Positions 32,211-40,609 of a stretch of DNA of 53,013 bases are shown piece by piece (positions within the stretch are counted from its first letter, which is position 1; each line of letters starts with the position of its first letter). The notes under the pieces were generated by a model. The model saw nothing but the letters and a program-made list of their open reading frames with translations, was not told where the DNA came from and made no database searches. The stretch spans positions 1 to 53,013 of the forward strand of contig JBJKXM010000017.1 in the NCBI GenBank assembly GCA_045561575.1, given 5' to 3'. This DNA is from GCA-002715885 sp045561575 (GTDB taxonomy: Bacteria; Bacteroidota; Bacteroidia; Flavobacteriales; BACL11). The translations under genes and the position numbers were made by a program.

Positions 32211-33566
32211 ATGGCTAGAGTAGAATTGATTATGCCCAAAATGGGCGAAAGTGTTTCGGAAGCAACTATTATTTCATGGACTAAAGAAATTGGTGAAAAT
32301 GTAGAATTAGATGAAACAATAGTTGAAATTGCTACCGATAAAGTTGATTCTGAAGTTCCTTCAACTCACGAAGGAAAACTAGTCGAAAAATTATTTGAGG
32401 CTGATGATTTAGTACAAGTTGGAGAAGCATTTGCTGTATTAGAAACTGAAGGTGATGACAACGTAACTGAATCTGTTGAAACCGTTGAAGAAACTCCTGC
32501 TCCTGTTGTGGAAGAAACTCCAACACCTACTATTCAAGCAACTCCTAAAGCTGAAGAAAAAGTAGCTCCAATTGCAAATTCTGGAGATCGTTTTTACTCT
32601 CCACTTGTTAGAAATATAGCCGCTAAAGAAAATATTAGTGTCGAAGAATTAAATACTATTCCAGGCACTGGAAAAGATGGTAGAGTTTCAAAAGCTGATA
32701 TGATAAGCTACTTAAAAAATAGATCTGCTGATCCACAAACAGAATCTCCAAAGCCTGTAGCTATTCCACAAGAAACACAGCAAGTTAAAGAAGTTAAAAC
32801 TGAAGCTCCTAAAGCTGAAAAGCCAAAACCAGCTTCTACTCCAATTCCAAATACAGGAGATGTAGAAATTGTAGAAATGGATAGAATGAGAAAGCTTATT
32901 TCAGCTCACATGACCATGTCTAAAGCAACATCTGCACATATCACATCATTTGTTGAAGCTGATATGACTAATATTGTTAATTGGAGGAATTCTGTTAAAG
33001 AAGATTTTAAAGCTAGAGAAGGGCAAAACATTACCTTCACTCCTATTATCATAGAGGCAATGGCAAAAGCTGTTAAAGATTTCCCAATGATAAATGTTTC
33101 TGTGGATGGAACCAATATTCATATTCATAAAAATGTAAATGTTGGAATGGCGGCTGCTTTACCTGATGGTAACCTAATTGTTCCTGTAATTAAACATTGT
33201 CAAGATAAAAATCTTGTTGGTATTACTAAATCAGTTAATGATTTAGCTACTAGAGCTAGAGCTGGAAAACTTGATCCAGACGATATTCAAGGTGGTACAA
33301 TAACTATGACTAACGTAGGTACATTTGGAAATCTTATGGGTACTCCAATTATTAATCAACCACAAGTTGCAATTATGGCATGTGGTGTAATTAAGAAAAA
33401 GCCAGTTGTTTTGGAAACTGAGTATGGTGATGTAATTGCTATTAGACATATGATGTTCCTATCTCTTTCATATGATCATAGAGTTGTTGATGGTGCTCTT
33501 GGAGGACAATTCGTAAGAAAAGTTGCTGATTATCTTGAAGGTTTTGATACTTCTACAGTAGTATAA
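32211..33566 (+). CDS. 2-oxoacid dehydrogenase E2 (dihydrolipoamide acyltransferase)
   Basis: The 451-residue protein has one lipoyl domain (about 1-78, lipoyl Lys44 in EIATDKVDSEVPS), an E3-binding domain (about 128-168, YSPLVRNIAAKENISVEELNTIPG) between Pro/Thr-rich and Pro/Lys-rich linkers, and a catalytic domain (about 215-451) ending in FLSLSYDHRVVDGALGGQF with the catalytic His and Asp. E2 transfers the acyl group from E1 to CoA. The start MARVELIMPKMGESVSEATI is most like the branched-chain alpha-keto acid type of Flavobacteria, but 2-oxoglutarate E2 cannot be excluded. E1 and E3 genes are not adjacent. A short hairpin after the stop (33565-33581) is too weak to call a terminator. Confidence 0.9.
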   Translation: MARVELIMPKMGESVSEATIISWTKEIGENVELDETIVEIATDKVDSEVPSTHEGKLVEKLFEADDLVQVGEAFAVLETEGDDNVTESVETVEETPAPVVEETPTPTIQATPKAEEKVAPIANSGDRFYSPLVRNIAAKENISVEELNTIPGTGKDGRVSKADMISYLKNRSADPQTESPKPVAIPQETQQVKEVKTEAPKAEKPKPASTPIPNTGDVEIVEMDRMRKLISAHMTMSKATSAHITSFVEADMTNIVNWRNSVKEDFKAREGQNITFTPIIIEAMAKAVKDFPMINVSVDGTNIHIHKNVNVGMAAALPDGNLIVPVIKHCQDKNLVGITKSVNDLATRARAGKLDPDDIQGGTITMTNVGTFGNLMGTPIINQPQVAIMACGVIKKKPVVLETEYGDVIAIRHMMFLSLSYDHRVVDGALGGQFVRKVADYLEGFDTSTVV

Positions 33567-33591
33567 TCTTGTTTCAAGATTTTACAATTAA

Positions 33592-34377
33592 ATGAATCTT
33601 AAATTAAATAGACCCATTGTTTTCTTTGATTTAGAAACAACGGGCGTAAATATTGTTAAGGATAGAATAGTAGAAATATCAATTCTAAAAGTATTTCCCA
33701 ATGGAAATAAAGAATCTAAAACATGGCTAGTAAACCCAACTATTAGCATTCCAAAAGAAACAACTGCTATTCATGGCATTACAGATCAAAAAGTAGCAAA
33801 TGAACCAACATTTGAACAATTACACAAAGAAATAATAGATATCATTTCAAATTGTGATTTAGCAGGTTATAATTCAAATAAATTTGATATTCCTTTACTT
33901 GCAGAAGAATTTTTAAGATGTGGGTATGATTTTTCAATGAAAAATATAAAAACTATAGATATCCAAAATATTTTTCACAAACTAGAAAGAAGAACACTAT
34001 CTGCTGCATATCAATTTTACTGTAATAAAGAGCTTGTAAATGCTCATTCTGCGGAAGCTGATACTATTGCTACATATGAAATATTACTTGCTCAGATAGA
34101 ACGTTATAAAGAGTTAGAAAATGACATTAATTTTTTATCAAGTTTTTCTGAAAGAGGTAACAAAAGACTTGATATTGCAGGTTTTATTAGAGAAAATGAT
34201 GACAATCAAGCTATTATAACTTTTGGTAAGTTCAAGGATAAAACTCTTGATGAAATCTATGATTTAAATCCAGGTTATTTTTCATGGATTAATCAAGCAG
34301 ATTTTCCTTTATACACAAAAAAAATACTTAAAGAACTAGTTGCTGAAATCAAACTAAAAAGAAAATTTGATAGTTAA
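33592..34377 (+). CDS. DnaQ-like 3'-5' exonuclease with ExoX-type C-terminal domain
   Basis: The 261-residue protein starts with the DEDDh exonuclease fold: Exo I is FFDLETTGVN (Asp13, Glu15), Exo II is GYNSNKFDIPLL and Exo III is NAHSAEADTIATYEILL with the catalytic His. Residues about 195-255 (AIITFGKFKDKTLDEIYDLNPGYFSWINQADFPLYTKK) match the exodeoxyribonuclease X-like C-terminal module found in phage and Bacteroidota exonucleases. It may trim DNA or RNA 3' ends; a role as the epsilon proofreading subunit is possible but not indicated. It lies two bases upstream of the FAH-family gene. Confidence 0.88.
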   Translation: MNLKLNRPIVFFDLETTGVNIVKDRIVEISILKVFPNGNKESKTWLVNPTISIPKETTAIHGITDQKVANEPTFEQLHKEIIDIISNCDLAGYNSNKFDIPLLAEEFLRCGYDFSMKNIKTIDIQNIFHKLERRTLSAAYQFYCNKELVNAHSAEADTIATYEILLAQIERYKELENDINFLSSFSERGNKRLDIAGFIRENDDNQAIITFGKFKDKTLDEIYDLNPGYFSWINQADFPLYTKKILKELVAEIKLKRKFDS

Positions 34378-34379
34378 TT

Positions 34380-34991
34380 ATGAAAATCATTTGTATAGGC
34401 AGAAATTATCACGATCATATAAGTGAATTAAAAAATAAAATAACTAAGGAACCACTATTTTTTTTAAAACCTGATACTGCCATTCAACCAAAAGGACATC
34501 CTTTTTTTATTCCAGATTTTTCTAATAATATTCACTATGAGGTTGAATTAGTTATTAAAGTTTCTAAAAACGGAAAGAATATTAATGAACAATTTTCACA
34601 CAAATATTATGAAGAAATTGGTTTAGGAATTGATTTTACTGCCAGAGATATTCAAGAGCAATGTAAGGAACTAGGACACCCATGGGAAAAAGCTAAGGGA
34701 TTTGATGGTGCAGCACAAATAAGTCATAAATTCATAAATAAAAATGATTTAGATTTAAATAATATTTGTTTCAAATTAGAAAAAAATCAACAAATTGTTC
34801 AAAATGGTAATTCTAAAGATATGATTTATTCATTTGATTACATAATTTCATATGTTTCTAAATTCTACACCCTAAGAGCTGGAGATTTAATTTACACAGG
34901 CACTCCAGCAGGTGTTGACAGTGTTAAAATTGGTGATAAATTAATTGGGTATTTAGAAGAAGAAAAAATTCTTTCAGTAAATATTAAATAA
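34380..34991 (+). CDS. Fumarylacetoacetate hydrolase family protein
   Basis: The 203-residue protein is a short FAH-fold enzyme (acylpyruvase/YcgM-like). The metal-binding carboxylates lie in HYEVELVIKV (the first two Glu) and LGIDFTARDIQ (Asp), and KAKGFDGAAQIS and LIYTGTPAGVDSVKIGDKL are typical of the family. Relatives cleave C-C bonds in acylpyruvates or decarboxylate oxaloacetate. It is cytoplasmic, two bases after the exonuclease gene, and ends two bases before def on the other strand. The substrate is not determined. Confidence 0.92.
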   Translation: MKIICIGRNYHDHISELKNKITKEPLFFLKPDTAIQPKGHPFFIPDFSNNIHYEVELVIKVSKNGKNINEQFSHKYYEEIGLGIDFTARDIQEQCKELGHPWEKAKGFDGAAQISHKFINKNDLDLNNICFKLEKNQQIVQNGNSKDMIYSFDYIISYVSKFYTLRAGDLIYTGTPAGVDSVKIGDKLIGYLEEEKILSVNIK

Positions 34992-34993
34992 TT

Positions 34994-35551
34994 TTATTTA
35001 AAAGACCTAATTAAATAATTAGCATTTAAAGTACCATTACTAATATCTTTTAGCTTTCCTTTAATCATTCTTTTTCTCAGAGGAGAGATTTTATCTACAA
35101 ATAATATTCCTTCAATATGATCATATTCATGCAAAATAACTCTTGCATTTAATCCATCATATGTTTCAATGTATTTATTAAACTCTTTATCAAAATACTC
35201 GATAGTTATTTTAGATAATCTCATAACATCTTCTCTAACTTCAGGAATACTTAAACAGCCTTCACTAAACGACCATGAATCACCAGTAATAGAAGTAATT
35301 TTAGGGTTTATAAATATTTTTTTACATACTACATGATCAGGACTATCATCATCTTTAAAAGGAGTAGTATCTACAATAAATAAACGAATAGATTTATTTA
35401 TTTGAGGAGCAGCTAAACCGACTCCACTTGCAGCGTACATTGTTTCAAACATATTATCAATTAACTGATCAAGATTTGGGTAAGAACTATCAATTTCTTT
35501 ACATGCTGATCTTAAAACATTAGAACCATATGCTACAATAGGTAAAATCAT
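34994..35551 (-). CDS. def: Peptide deformylase
   Basis: Def removes the formyl group from the N-terminal Met of new proteins. The 185-residue protein has the three conserved motifs: GVGLAAPQ (motif 1, about 43-50), EGCLSIP (motif 2, with the metal-ligand Cys) and HEYDH (motif 3, with two metal-ligand His and catalytic Glu). Its start follows the moxR stop directly with no gap, so it is the last gene of the guaB-to-def transcription unit. Confidence 0.97.
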   Translation of the reverse strand: MILPIVAYGSNVLRSACKEIDSSYPNLDQLIDNMFETMYAASGVGLAAPQINKSIRLFIVDTTPFKDDDSPDHVVCKKIFINPKITSITGDSWSFSEGCLSIPEVREDVMRLSKITIEYFDKEFNKYIETYDGLNARVILHEYDHIEGILFVDKISPLRKRMIKGKLKDISNGTLNANYLIRSFK

Positions 35552-36517
35552 TTATAAAATAGCTTCAATTATATCATCAACACTCATTTCCTTTGATTCT
35601 GCCTTATAATTTTTAACAATTCTATGTCTAAGTATTGGCTTAGCAATTGCCATAACATCTTCAATATCAGGAGTAAACTTACCATTTAGTAAACAATGAC
35701 ATTTAGCTGCTAAAATCATAAATTGAGATGCTCTAGGACCTGCTCCCCATTCAATATATTCATTAACAATATCATCAGAATTTTTTGAATTAGGTCTAGT
35801 TTTAGTTACTAGAGAAACTGCATATTCTAAAACATTATTATTAATCGGTACAGATCTTATAAGATTTTGAAATGATAATATTTCATCTGAAGACATAATT
35901 TTATTTAAACTTATATTTTGATATGAAGTTGTTCTTTTAACAATATCTAATTCTTCTTTATAGCTAGGGTAATCAAGCACTATATTAAACATAAAACGAT
36001 CTAGTTGAGCTTCTGGTAAAGGGTAGGTTCCCTCTTGTTCAATTGGATTTTGAGTAGCTAAAACAAAAAACGGTTTATCCAGCTGATAGTGATTTCCAGA
36101 ATTAGTAATAGATTTTTCTTGCATTGCCTCTAAAAGGGCAGCTTGAGTCTTTGGAGGAGTTCTATTAATTTCATCAGCTAATATAATATTTGAAAAAATA
36201 GGACCTTTAATAAACTTAAATTGCCTGTCATTATCTAAAATTTCAGAACCTACAATATCTGACGGCATTAAATCAGGAGTAAATTGAATTCTATTAAAAC
36301 TTAAACCTAAACATTTAGAAATTGTTTGAACAAGTAGCGTTTTTGCTAGTCCCGGAACACCTACTAAAAGAGAGTGACCATCGCAAAAAATTGACATTAA
36401 AACCTGATCAACAACATCATTTTGACCTACTATAACCTTTGAGATTTCTTTCTTAAAATTTTGATAAGAGTTAACGAATTGATTTACTAACTCAACATTT
36501 GCTTTATCCGTTTCCAT
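35552..36517 (-). CDS. MoxR-family AAA+ ATPase
   Basis: The 321-residue protein is a MoxR-type AAA+ ATPase: Walker A in LLVGVPGLAKTLLVQ, Walker B in IILADEINRTPPKTQAALLEAMQE, then the arginine/sensor region FVLATQNPIEQEGTYPLPEAQLDRFMF and WGAGPRASQFM near the C-terminus. MoxR proteins usually act as chaperones for a VWA-domain partner and in this phylum often precede a DUF58/Bat operon. Here it instead follows surA by two bases and precedes def, with no DUF58 or VWA gene on either side. A role linked to protein folding in the envelope is conceivable but is only inference from order. Confidence 0.95.
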   Translation of the reverse strand: METDKANVELVNQFVNSYQNFKKEISKVIVGQNDVVDQVLMSIFCDGHSLLVGVPGLAKTLLVQTISKCLGLSFNRIQFTPDLMPSDIVGSEILDNDRQFKFIKGPIFSNIILADEINRTPPKTQAALLEAMQEKSITNSGNHYQLDKPFFVLATQNPIEQEGTYPLPEAQLDRFMFNIVLDYPSYKEELDIVKRTTSYQNISLNKIMSSDEILSFQNLIRSVPINNNVLEYAVSLVTKTRPNSKNSDDIVNEYIEWGAGPRASQFMILAAKCHCLLNGKFTPDIEDVMAIAKPILRHRIVKNYKAESKEMSVDDIIEAIL

Positions 36518-36519
36518 AA

Positions 36520-37848
36520 TTATTTAATCCATTTTTTATAGCATGCACATTCTGATAAATCATTTGAGATATTTATATATGTATTTGCTAAATTATCACT
36601 AACCCACTTTTCTAAAACACTTTGTTTTTTATTAGATAATGCGTATTCTTTTAAAAGATCAAAATCATCTACGATGTTGGCTTTATGCTCTTCAATCTTA
36701 TTATTAAGCTTGACTAATCTGTAAGTGGCTTGAGTTCCGTCTTGAGATTTTGATAAAGATGGGTCAGAAATATCACCAATATTCATTCTTTCAACTATGT
36801 ACCTAATACTTGGATCTAACTCTTCAAATGTAAAAAAAGTCGTTCCATTTTTGGGATTAATAATTAATCCACCATTGTTTTTACTTTCATCATCAGAATA
36901 TTTTTGTAAAGCATCTTTAAATGATATTAAGGAACTATCTAAATCAGACTTAATTGAATTTATATTTTCTCTTGCATTTTGTAGAGATAATGATGAAAAC
37001 TTAGGTTTAATTAAAATATGACGAACGTTAATTTGTTCTCCTCTCCTTTCAATCATTTGAATAATATGATATCCAAATTTTGACTCAACAACTTCAGAAA
37101 TTTCATCTTTTTTAAGCTTAAAAGCAGCTCTTTCAAACTCTGGCACCAAATCACCCCTTTGCATAAAACCTAATTCTCCACCATTATTTGCAGATACAAC
37201 ATCATCTGAATAAAGGGTCGCTAAAACTTTGAAATCTTCACCATTATAAATTCTTTTTCTAAAACTATTTAATTTTTCCTTAATACTATTCTTTTTATCT
37301 TCAGAAAGCTCAGGCTCAATAACAATTTGAGACATTTGTAGCTTTGTTGGAACTATAGGAATTTCTTCGCTATTTAAAGTTCTATAAAAATCTTTAACTT
37401 CATTAGGAGTAATCTTTACATCACTTATGATTTTAGTTTGTTTTTTTTGAGTATAAAACTGATCCTTTACAATGATTCTAAGTTCATCTTCCATACTTTC
37501 AATAGTTCTATTAAAATAAGATTCCACTTTTTCTAGTGAACCTAGTTGGTTTTCAAAATAAGAAATTCTATTATTTATTTCTGCATCAATATCATCAGAA
37601 ACAATTTCAATTGTACTATCTATTTTTGCATGGTGAATAAGAAAATTTTGAAGAAGTAATTCATCAACAATTTGACATCTCATATCTTCAGTTTCAATAA
37701 CACCTTGACTAAGAATTTGATTATATTGATTTTCAATATCAGATATTAATAAAATTTCACTTCCTATAATAGCTTGAATTTTATCAATAGATTGAGCATG
37801 TGACAAAATAGATATAAATAATAAAATATTTAATAAGATTATTTTCAT
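36520..37848 (-). CDS. surA: SurA-like periplasmic peptidyl-prolyl isomerase / chaperone
   Basis: The 442-residue protein has a Sec signal (about 1-19), an N-terminal SurA-type chaperone region (about 20-165, DKIQAIIGSEILLISDIENQY), and two parvulin domains: about 170-268 (QMSQIVI, GGELGFMQRGDLVPEFERAAF, SKFGYHIIQMIERRG) and about 274-375 (VRHILIKP, NNGGLI). SurA assists folding of outer-membrane proteins in the periplasm. Its start overlaps the end of the preceding lipoprotein gene by four bases, and moxR follows after two bases. The first parvulin domain has the classical motifs, the second is less conserved. Confidence 0.94.
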   Translation of the reverse strand: MKIILLNILLFISILSHAQSIDKIQAIIGSEILLISDIENQYNQILSQGVIETEDMRCQIVDELLLQNFLIHHAKIDSTIEIVSDDIDAEINNRISYFENQLGSLEKVESYFNRTIESMEDELRIIVKDQFYTQKKQTKIISDVKITPNEVKDFYRTLNSEEIPIVPTKLQMSQIVIEPELSEDKKNSIKEKLNSFRKRIYNGEDFKVLATLYSDDVVSANNGGELGFMQRGDLVPEFERAAFKLKKDEISEVVESKFGYHIIQMIERRGEQINVRHILIKPKFSSLSLQNARENINSIKSDLDSSLISFKDALQKYSDDESKNNGGLIINPKNGTTFFTFEELDPSIRYIVERMNIGDISDPSLSKSQDGTQATYRLVKLNNKIEEHKANIVDDFDLLKEYALSNKKQSVLEKWVSDNLANTYINISNDLSECACYKKWIK

Positions 37849-38678
37849 TTAAAAATTTTTATGTCATTATTAAGTTTTCCATTTTGAATTAACTCATTTT
37901 CTACTTTAAATAAATAATCCATTTTATTTTTATTAAGAATCAATGATTTAATTTTTTCTTTTTCAATAGAAAAAGGACTGATTTCACCTTTAAATTTAAA
38001 CTCTCTAAAAAGCAATAAATATATAAAATTATCCTCTTCAATAATCTCATATTTTCTTTTAGAGTAAAAAATATTTCGAGCTGATACAGATTTAGGCATT
38101 TTTTGCTTTATAGGATTAAAATAATTCCAAATAGAGTCATTTATAAAATACTCTTTTGCATATAGCATACAGTAACTTACCATTTCATCAATATCAGTAT
38201 CGTCATTAGATCTAAATAATTTATAAAGACTTTTAATATTTGGAGCATTTTTATCAATTATTATATAACGACCTTTAAATATATCTTGATCTAGCCTAAA
38301 CTCATTAATATTATTATTGTAATAATTTATTAAATCATCTAAAAGAACTGTAGTGTCAAAATTTTGATCAATAAGCCTTTGTTGATACTCATAAATTAAA
38401 AGTGAGTTTTTATAATCAGAAACTTTTTTTTCTAACTCATCTGTATTATCATCTATATTAATGTATGCTTGGTTTAATAAAACTTTTTTAGAAACCCAAT
38501 CATCAACATACTTATTTAAATAAGAATTGGTATCTGAGATATTAGAAGGTAAGTTATATATAACATCATCATAAAACAAAGTATAATCATATACTTCAGC
38601 AAGTATACTATCTTCAGATTTTTTTTGACAAGAACTTAAAATAATTAAAAATGAAATTATTGAAAAAAATATTCTCAC
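37845..38678 (-). CDS. SurA-type lipoprotein without parvulin domain
   Basis: The 277-residue protein has a leader with lipobox LSSC (Cys17) followed by QKKSED. The N-terminal part (about 20-140) has the same outline as the SurA/PrsA chaperone region (ILAEVYDYTLFYDDVIYNLPS, YLNKYVDDWVSKKVLLNQAY), but no parvulin GG...F...F...P.G...P motif follows. The second half (about 140-277) is an alpha/beta stretch with no motif I recognise. Flanked by two parvulin proteins with a four-base overlap to surA and a four-base gap behind the upstream gene, it is probably part of the same envelope-folding unit, perhaps a membrane-anchored partner that lost isomerase activity. This is inference. Confidence 0.7.
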   Translation of the reverse strand: MRIFFSIISFLIILSSCQKKSEDSILAEVYDYTLFYDDVIYNLPSNISDTNSYLNKYVDDWVSKKVLLNQAYINIDDNTDELEKKVSDYKNSLLIYEYQQRLIDQNFDTTVLLDDLINYYNNNINEFRLDQDIFKGRYIIIDKNAPNIKSLYKLFRSNDDTDIDEMVSYCMLYAKEYFINDSIWNYFNPIKQKMPKSVSARNIFYSKRKYEIIEEDNFIYLLLFREFKFKGEISPFSIEKEKIKSLILNKNKMDYLFKVENELIQNGKLNNDIKIFK

Positions 38679-38682
38679 AGAA

Positions 38683-40599
38683 TTACTTAATTAATGTATA
38701 CAATAAATCTTTATTTACTGAATAATTATATTTTTTTCTTAAAAATGAAATCCATTGATCGTCTAAGTATTTCTGATAATCAGAAATGACTTTACCTTTG
38801 ACGTCACTTAATTGCATTACACCAGCAGGCAGAACATCAGTAATGTTAATTATTACATAATCTCCATTATCATTTTTCAAATCTTTACTTATACCTTTTT
38901 TCCAATTAACAGAATCAATAAATTTATTATCTCCTCTTGTATAATTCTTAGTTTCTATATTTAGATTTAAAGCTGATTCTTTGTTAATTTTTTCTAATAT
39001 AGATGCATTATCAATATTACCTCTATTGAGTCTATAAATCAAACTCTTAACTTTTCTAGCAGTAGGCAAATCTAAACATGTATATATAGATGCACTTACC
39101 CTATCTTCCCATTTATAGTTATCAATATTTGAATTAAAGTATTCAGACAATCCTAAAGAATCATCAACAGCTTTTTTCCAAACATTTTTATTTGTTAAAT
39201 CAAAAAGCAAAATACCTTCTCTGTATTCATTTAATAATACTTTAAATTCAGGGTATTTGTTTTCCAATTGACTTTCTTCATAAGTAAAGAGACTCTTATC
39301 AAGAAACTCTAAATAAAGATTGTCAAAATTATTGTTGTTTTTTTGATTTTTTAAGATATAGTCAGTTAGATCGTTTTGATAAAAAATCATAGATTCAATC
39401 TTGAAAAGTGGATTATCCAATTCTAATGCATTGTTACCATCCCAGATACTTTTTTCAACATCTTTTACTGCTGCTCTTCTAAGAGAATTGAAATTTTCTT
39501 TAAATACTTTTAAACTATATTGATCTTTTAATTTTTTCGCCATATATTCAGTACTTAATTTACTTCTAGAATCTCTTTCAATACCAGTTTTAACTTTTAA
39601 ATAAAGATCATCATTAAGAATAATTGGATAATCTTCTATTAGCATAATAATATGCCAGCCAAAATCAGTTTGAAATGGTTGTGAAAAATCACCAATTTTT
39701 TCAAGTTTGAATGCTTGATTTTCAAATTCAGGAACCATTTTACCTACACCAAAAGGGGGTAAAATACCTCCCTTTACAGCTGTAGATCTATCTTCTGAGA
39801 ATCTCTCTGCAACTTCAGCAAATCTATCTCCTTTAACAAGAAGATCATAAGTTTCTGTTATTTTGTTTTTGGCATCATTTAGCTTGTCAGCTTTTGCATT
39901 TTTTCCAGTTTTAAACATAATATGTGCTACTTTCCTTTCACCAACAGCTTTTCTTTTATCATTTACTCTAATAATATGATAACCGTACTTTGTTTTAATA
40001 GGTTGAGAAATATCACCAATTGGAGTAGTATAAGCAGCTGTTTCAAAATCATAGACCATCATAAAAGCAGTAAAATAGCCTAAATTACCTTGGTTTTCTA
40101 TAGCAGATTTATCATCAGAATATTTAACAGCAGCATCTTCAAATGAAATATTACCATTTAATATTTGTTTCCTGATATCATTTATTTTATTAAAAGCTTC
40201 ATCATTATTTTCATTATTAATATTAATTAAAATATGATTTGCATTAATATCATACTGAATTCTATCTAATGCTTCATCAAATAATTCATCATTAAAATTA
40301 TCATCTCTTAGGTATGGTCTTGCCAATTGTTTTCTGTATCCTTCCAATTCTTCAATAAATGTTGGAACTGTATCATATCCTAGGTTTTTTGCTTCTTTTA
40401 CCTTTAATTTAAAATTTATAAATAACTCAATATATTCATCTAAATATTGTTTATTGATTTGCTCGTTATCATTATTTTTATTAAAGATATGTGTAAATTC
40501 ATCTAATGAAACTTTTTCATTTTCTATTTCAAGTAAAACTTCTTGAGAAAACAGGTTAATATTAAATATTAATAATAATAGTATAGTATATTTCTTCAT
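38683..40599 (-). CDS. Periplasmic double-parvulin peptidyl-prolyl isomerase
   Basis: The start is placed at 40599, giving 638 residues. A longer frame from 40680 would add 27 residues that run into guaB, whereas 40599 begins directly with the Sec signal MKKYTILLLLIFNINLFSQ. Two parvulin domains follow a short chaperone-like segment: about 119-216 (ANHILININ, NLGYFTAFMM, TKYGYHIIRVNDKR) and about 222-325 (VAHIMFKTG, GGILPPFGVGKMVPEFENQAF, TDFGWHIIMLIEDYP). The remaining 300 residues are a second, mainly helical region with no clear family match. It is probably periplasmic and helps fold exported proteins. It is ten bases after guaB and four before the next gene. Confidence 0.9.
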   Translation of the reverse strand: MKKYTILLLLIFNINLFSQEVLLEIENEKVSLDEFTHIFNKNNDNEQINKQYLDEYIELFINFKLKVKEAKNLGYDTVPTFIEELEGYRKQLARPYLRDDNFNDELFDEALDRIQYDINANHILININNENNDEAFNKINDIRKQILNGNISFEDAAVKYSDDKSAIENQGNLGYFTAFMMVYDFETAAYTTPIGDISQPIKTKYGYHIIRVNDKRKAVGERKVAHIMFKTGKNAKADKLNDAKNKITETYDLLVKGDRFAEVAERFSEDRSTAVKGGILPPFGVGKMVPEFENQAFKLEKIGDFSQPFQTDFGWHIIMLIEDYPIILNDDLYLKVKTGIERDSRSKLSTEYMAKKLKDQYSLKVFKENFNSLRRAAVKDVEKSIWDGNNALELDNPLFKIESMIFYQNDLTDYILKNQKNNNNFDNLYLEFLDKSLFTYEESQLENKYPEFKVLLNEYREGILLFDLTNKNVWKKAVDDSLGLSEYFNSNIDNYKWEDRVSASIYTCLDLPTARKVKSLIYRLNRGNIDNASILEKINKESALNLNIETKNYTRGDNKFIDSVNWKKGISKDLKNDNGDYVIINITDVLPAGVMQLSDVKGKVISDYQKYLDDQWISFLRKKYNYSVNKDLLYTLIK

Positions 40600-40609
40600 G
40601 TCTTTCTTT

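Noticed and set aside
33565..33581. Hairpin AATCTTG-TTT-CAAGATT after the E2 stop
   Set aside because: The stem has seven pairs, mostly A-T, and only two U residues follow before a mixed sequence. It is too weak to call an intrinsic terminator.
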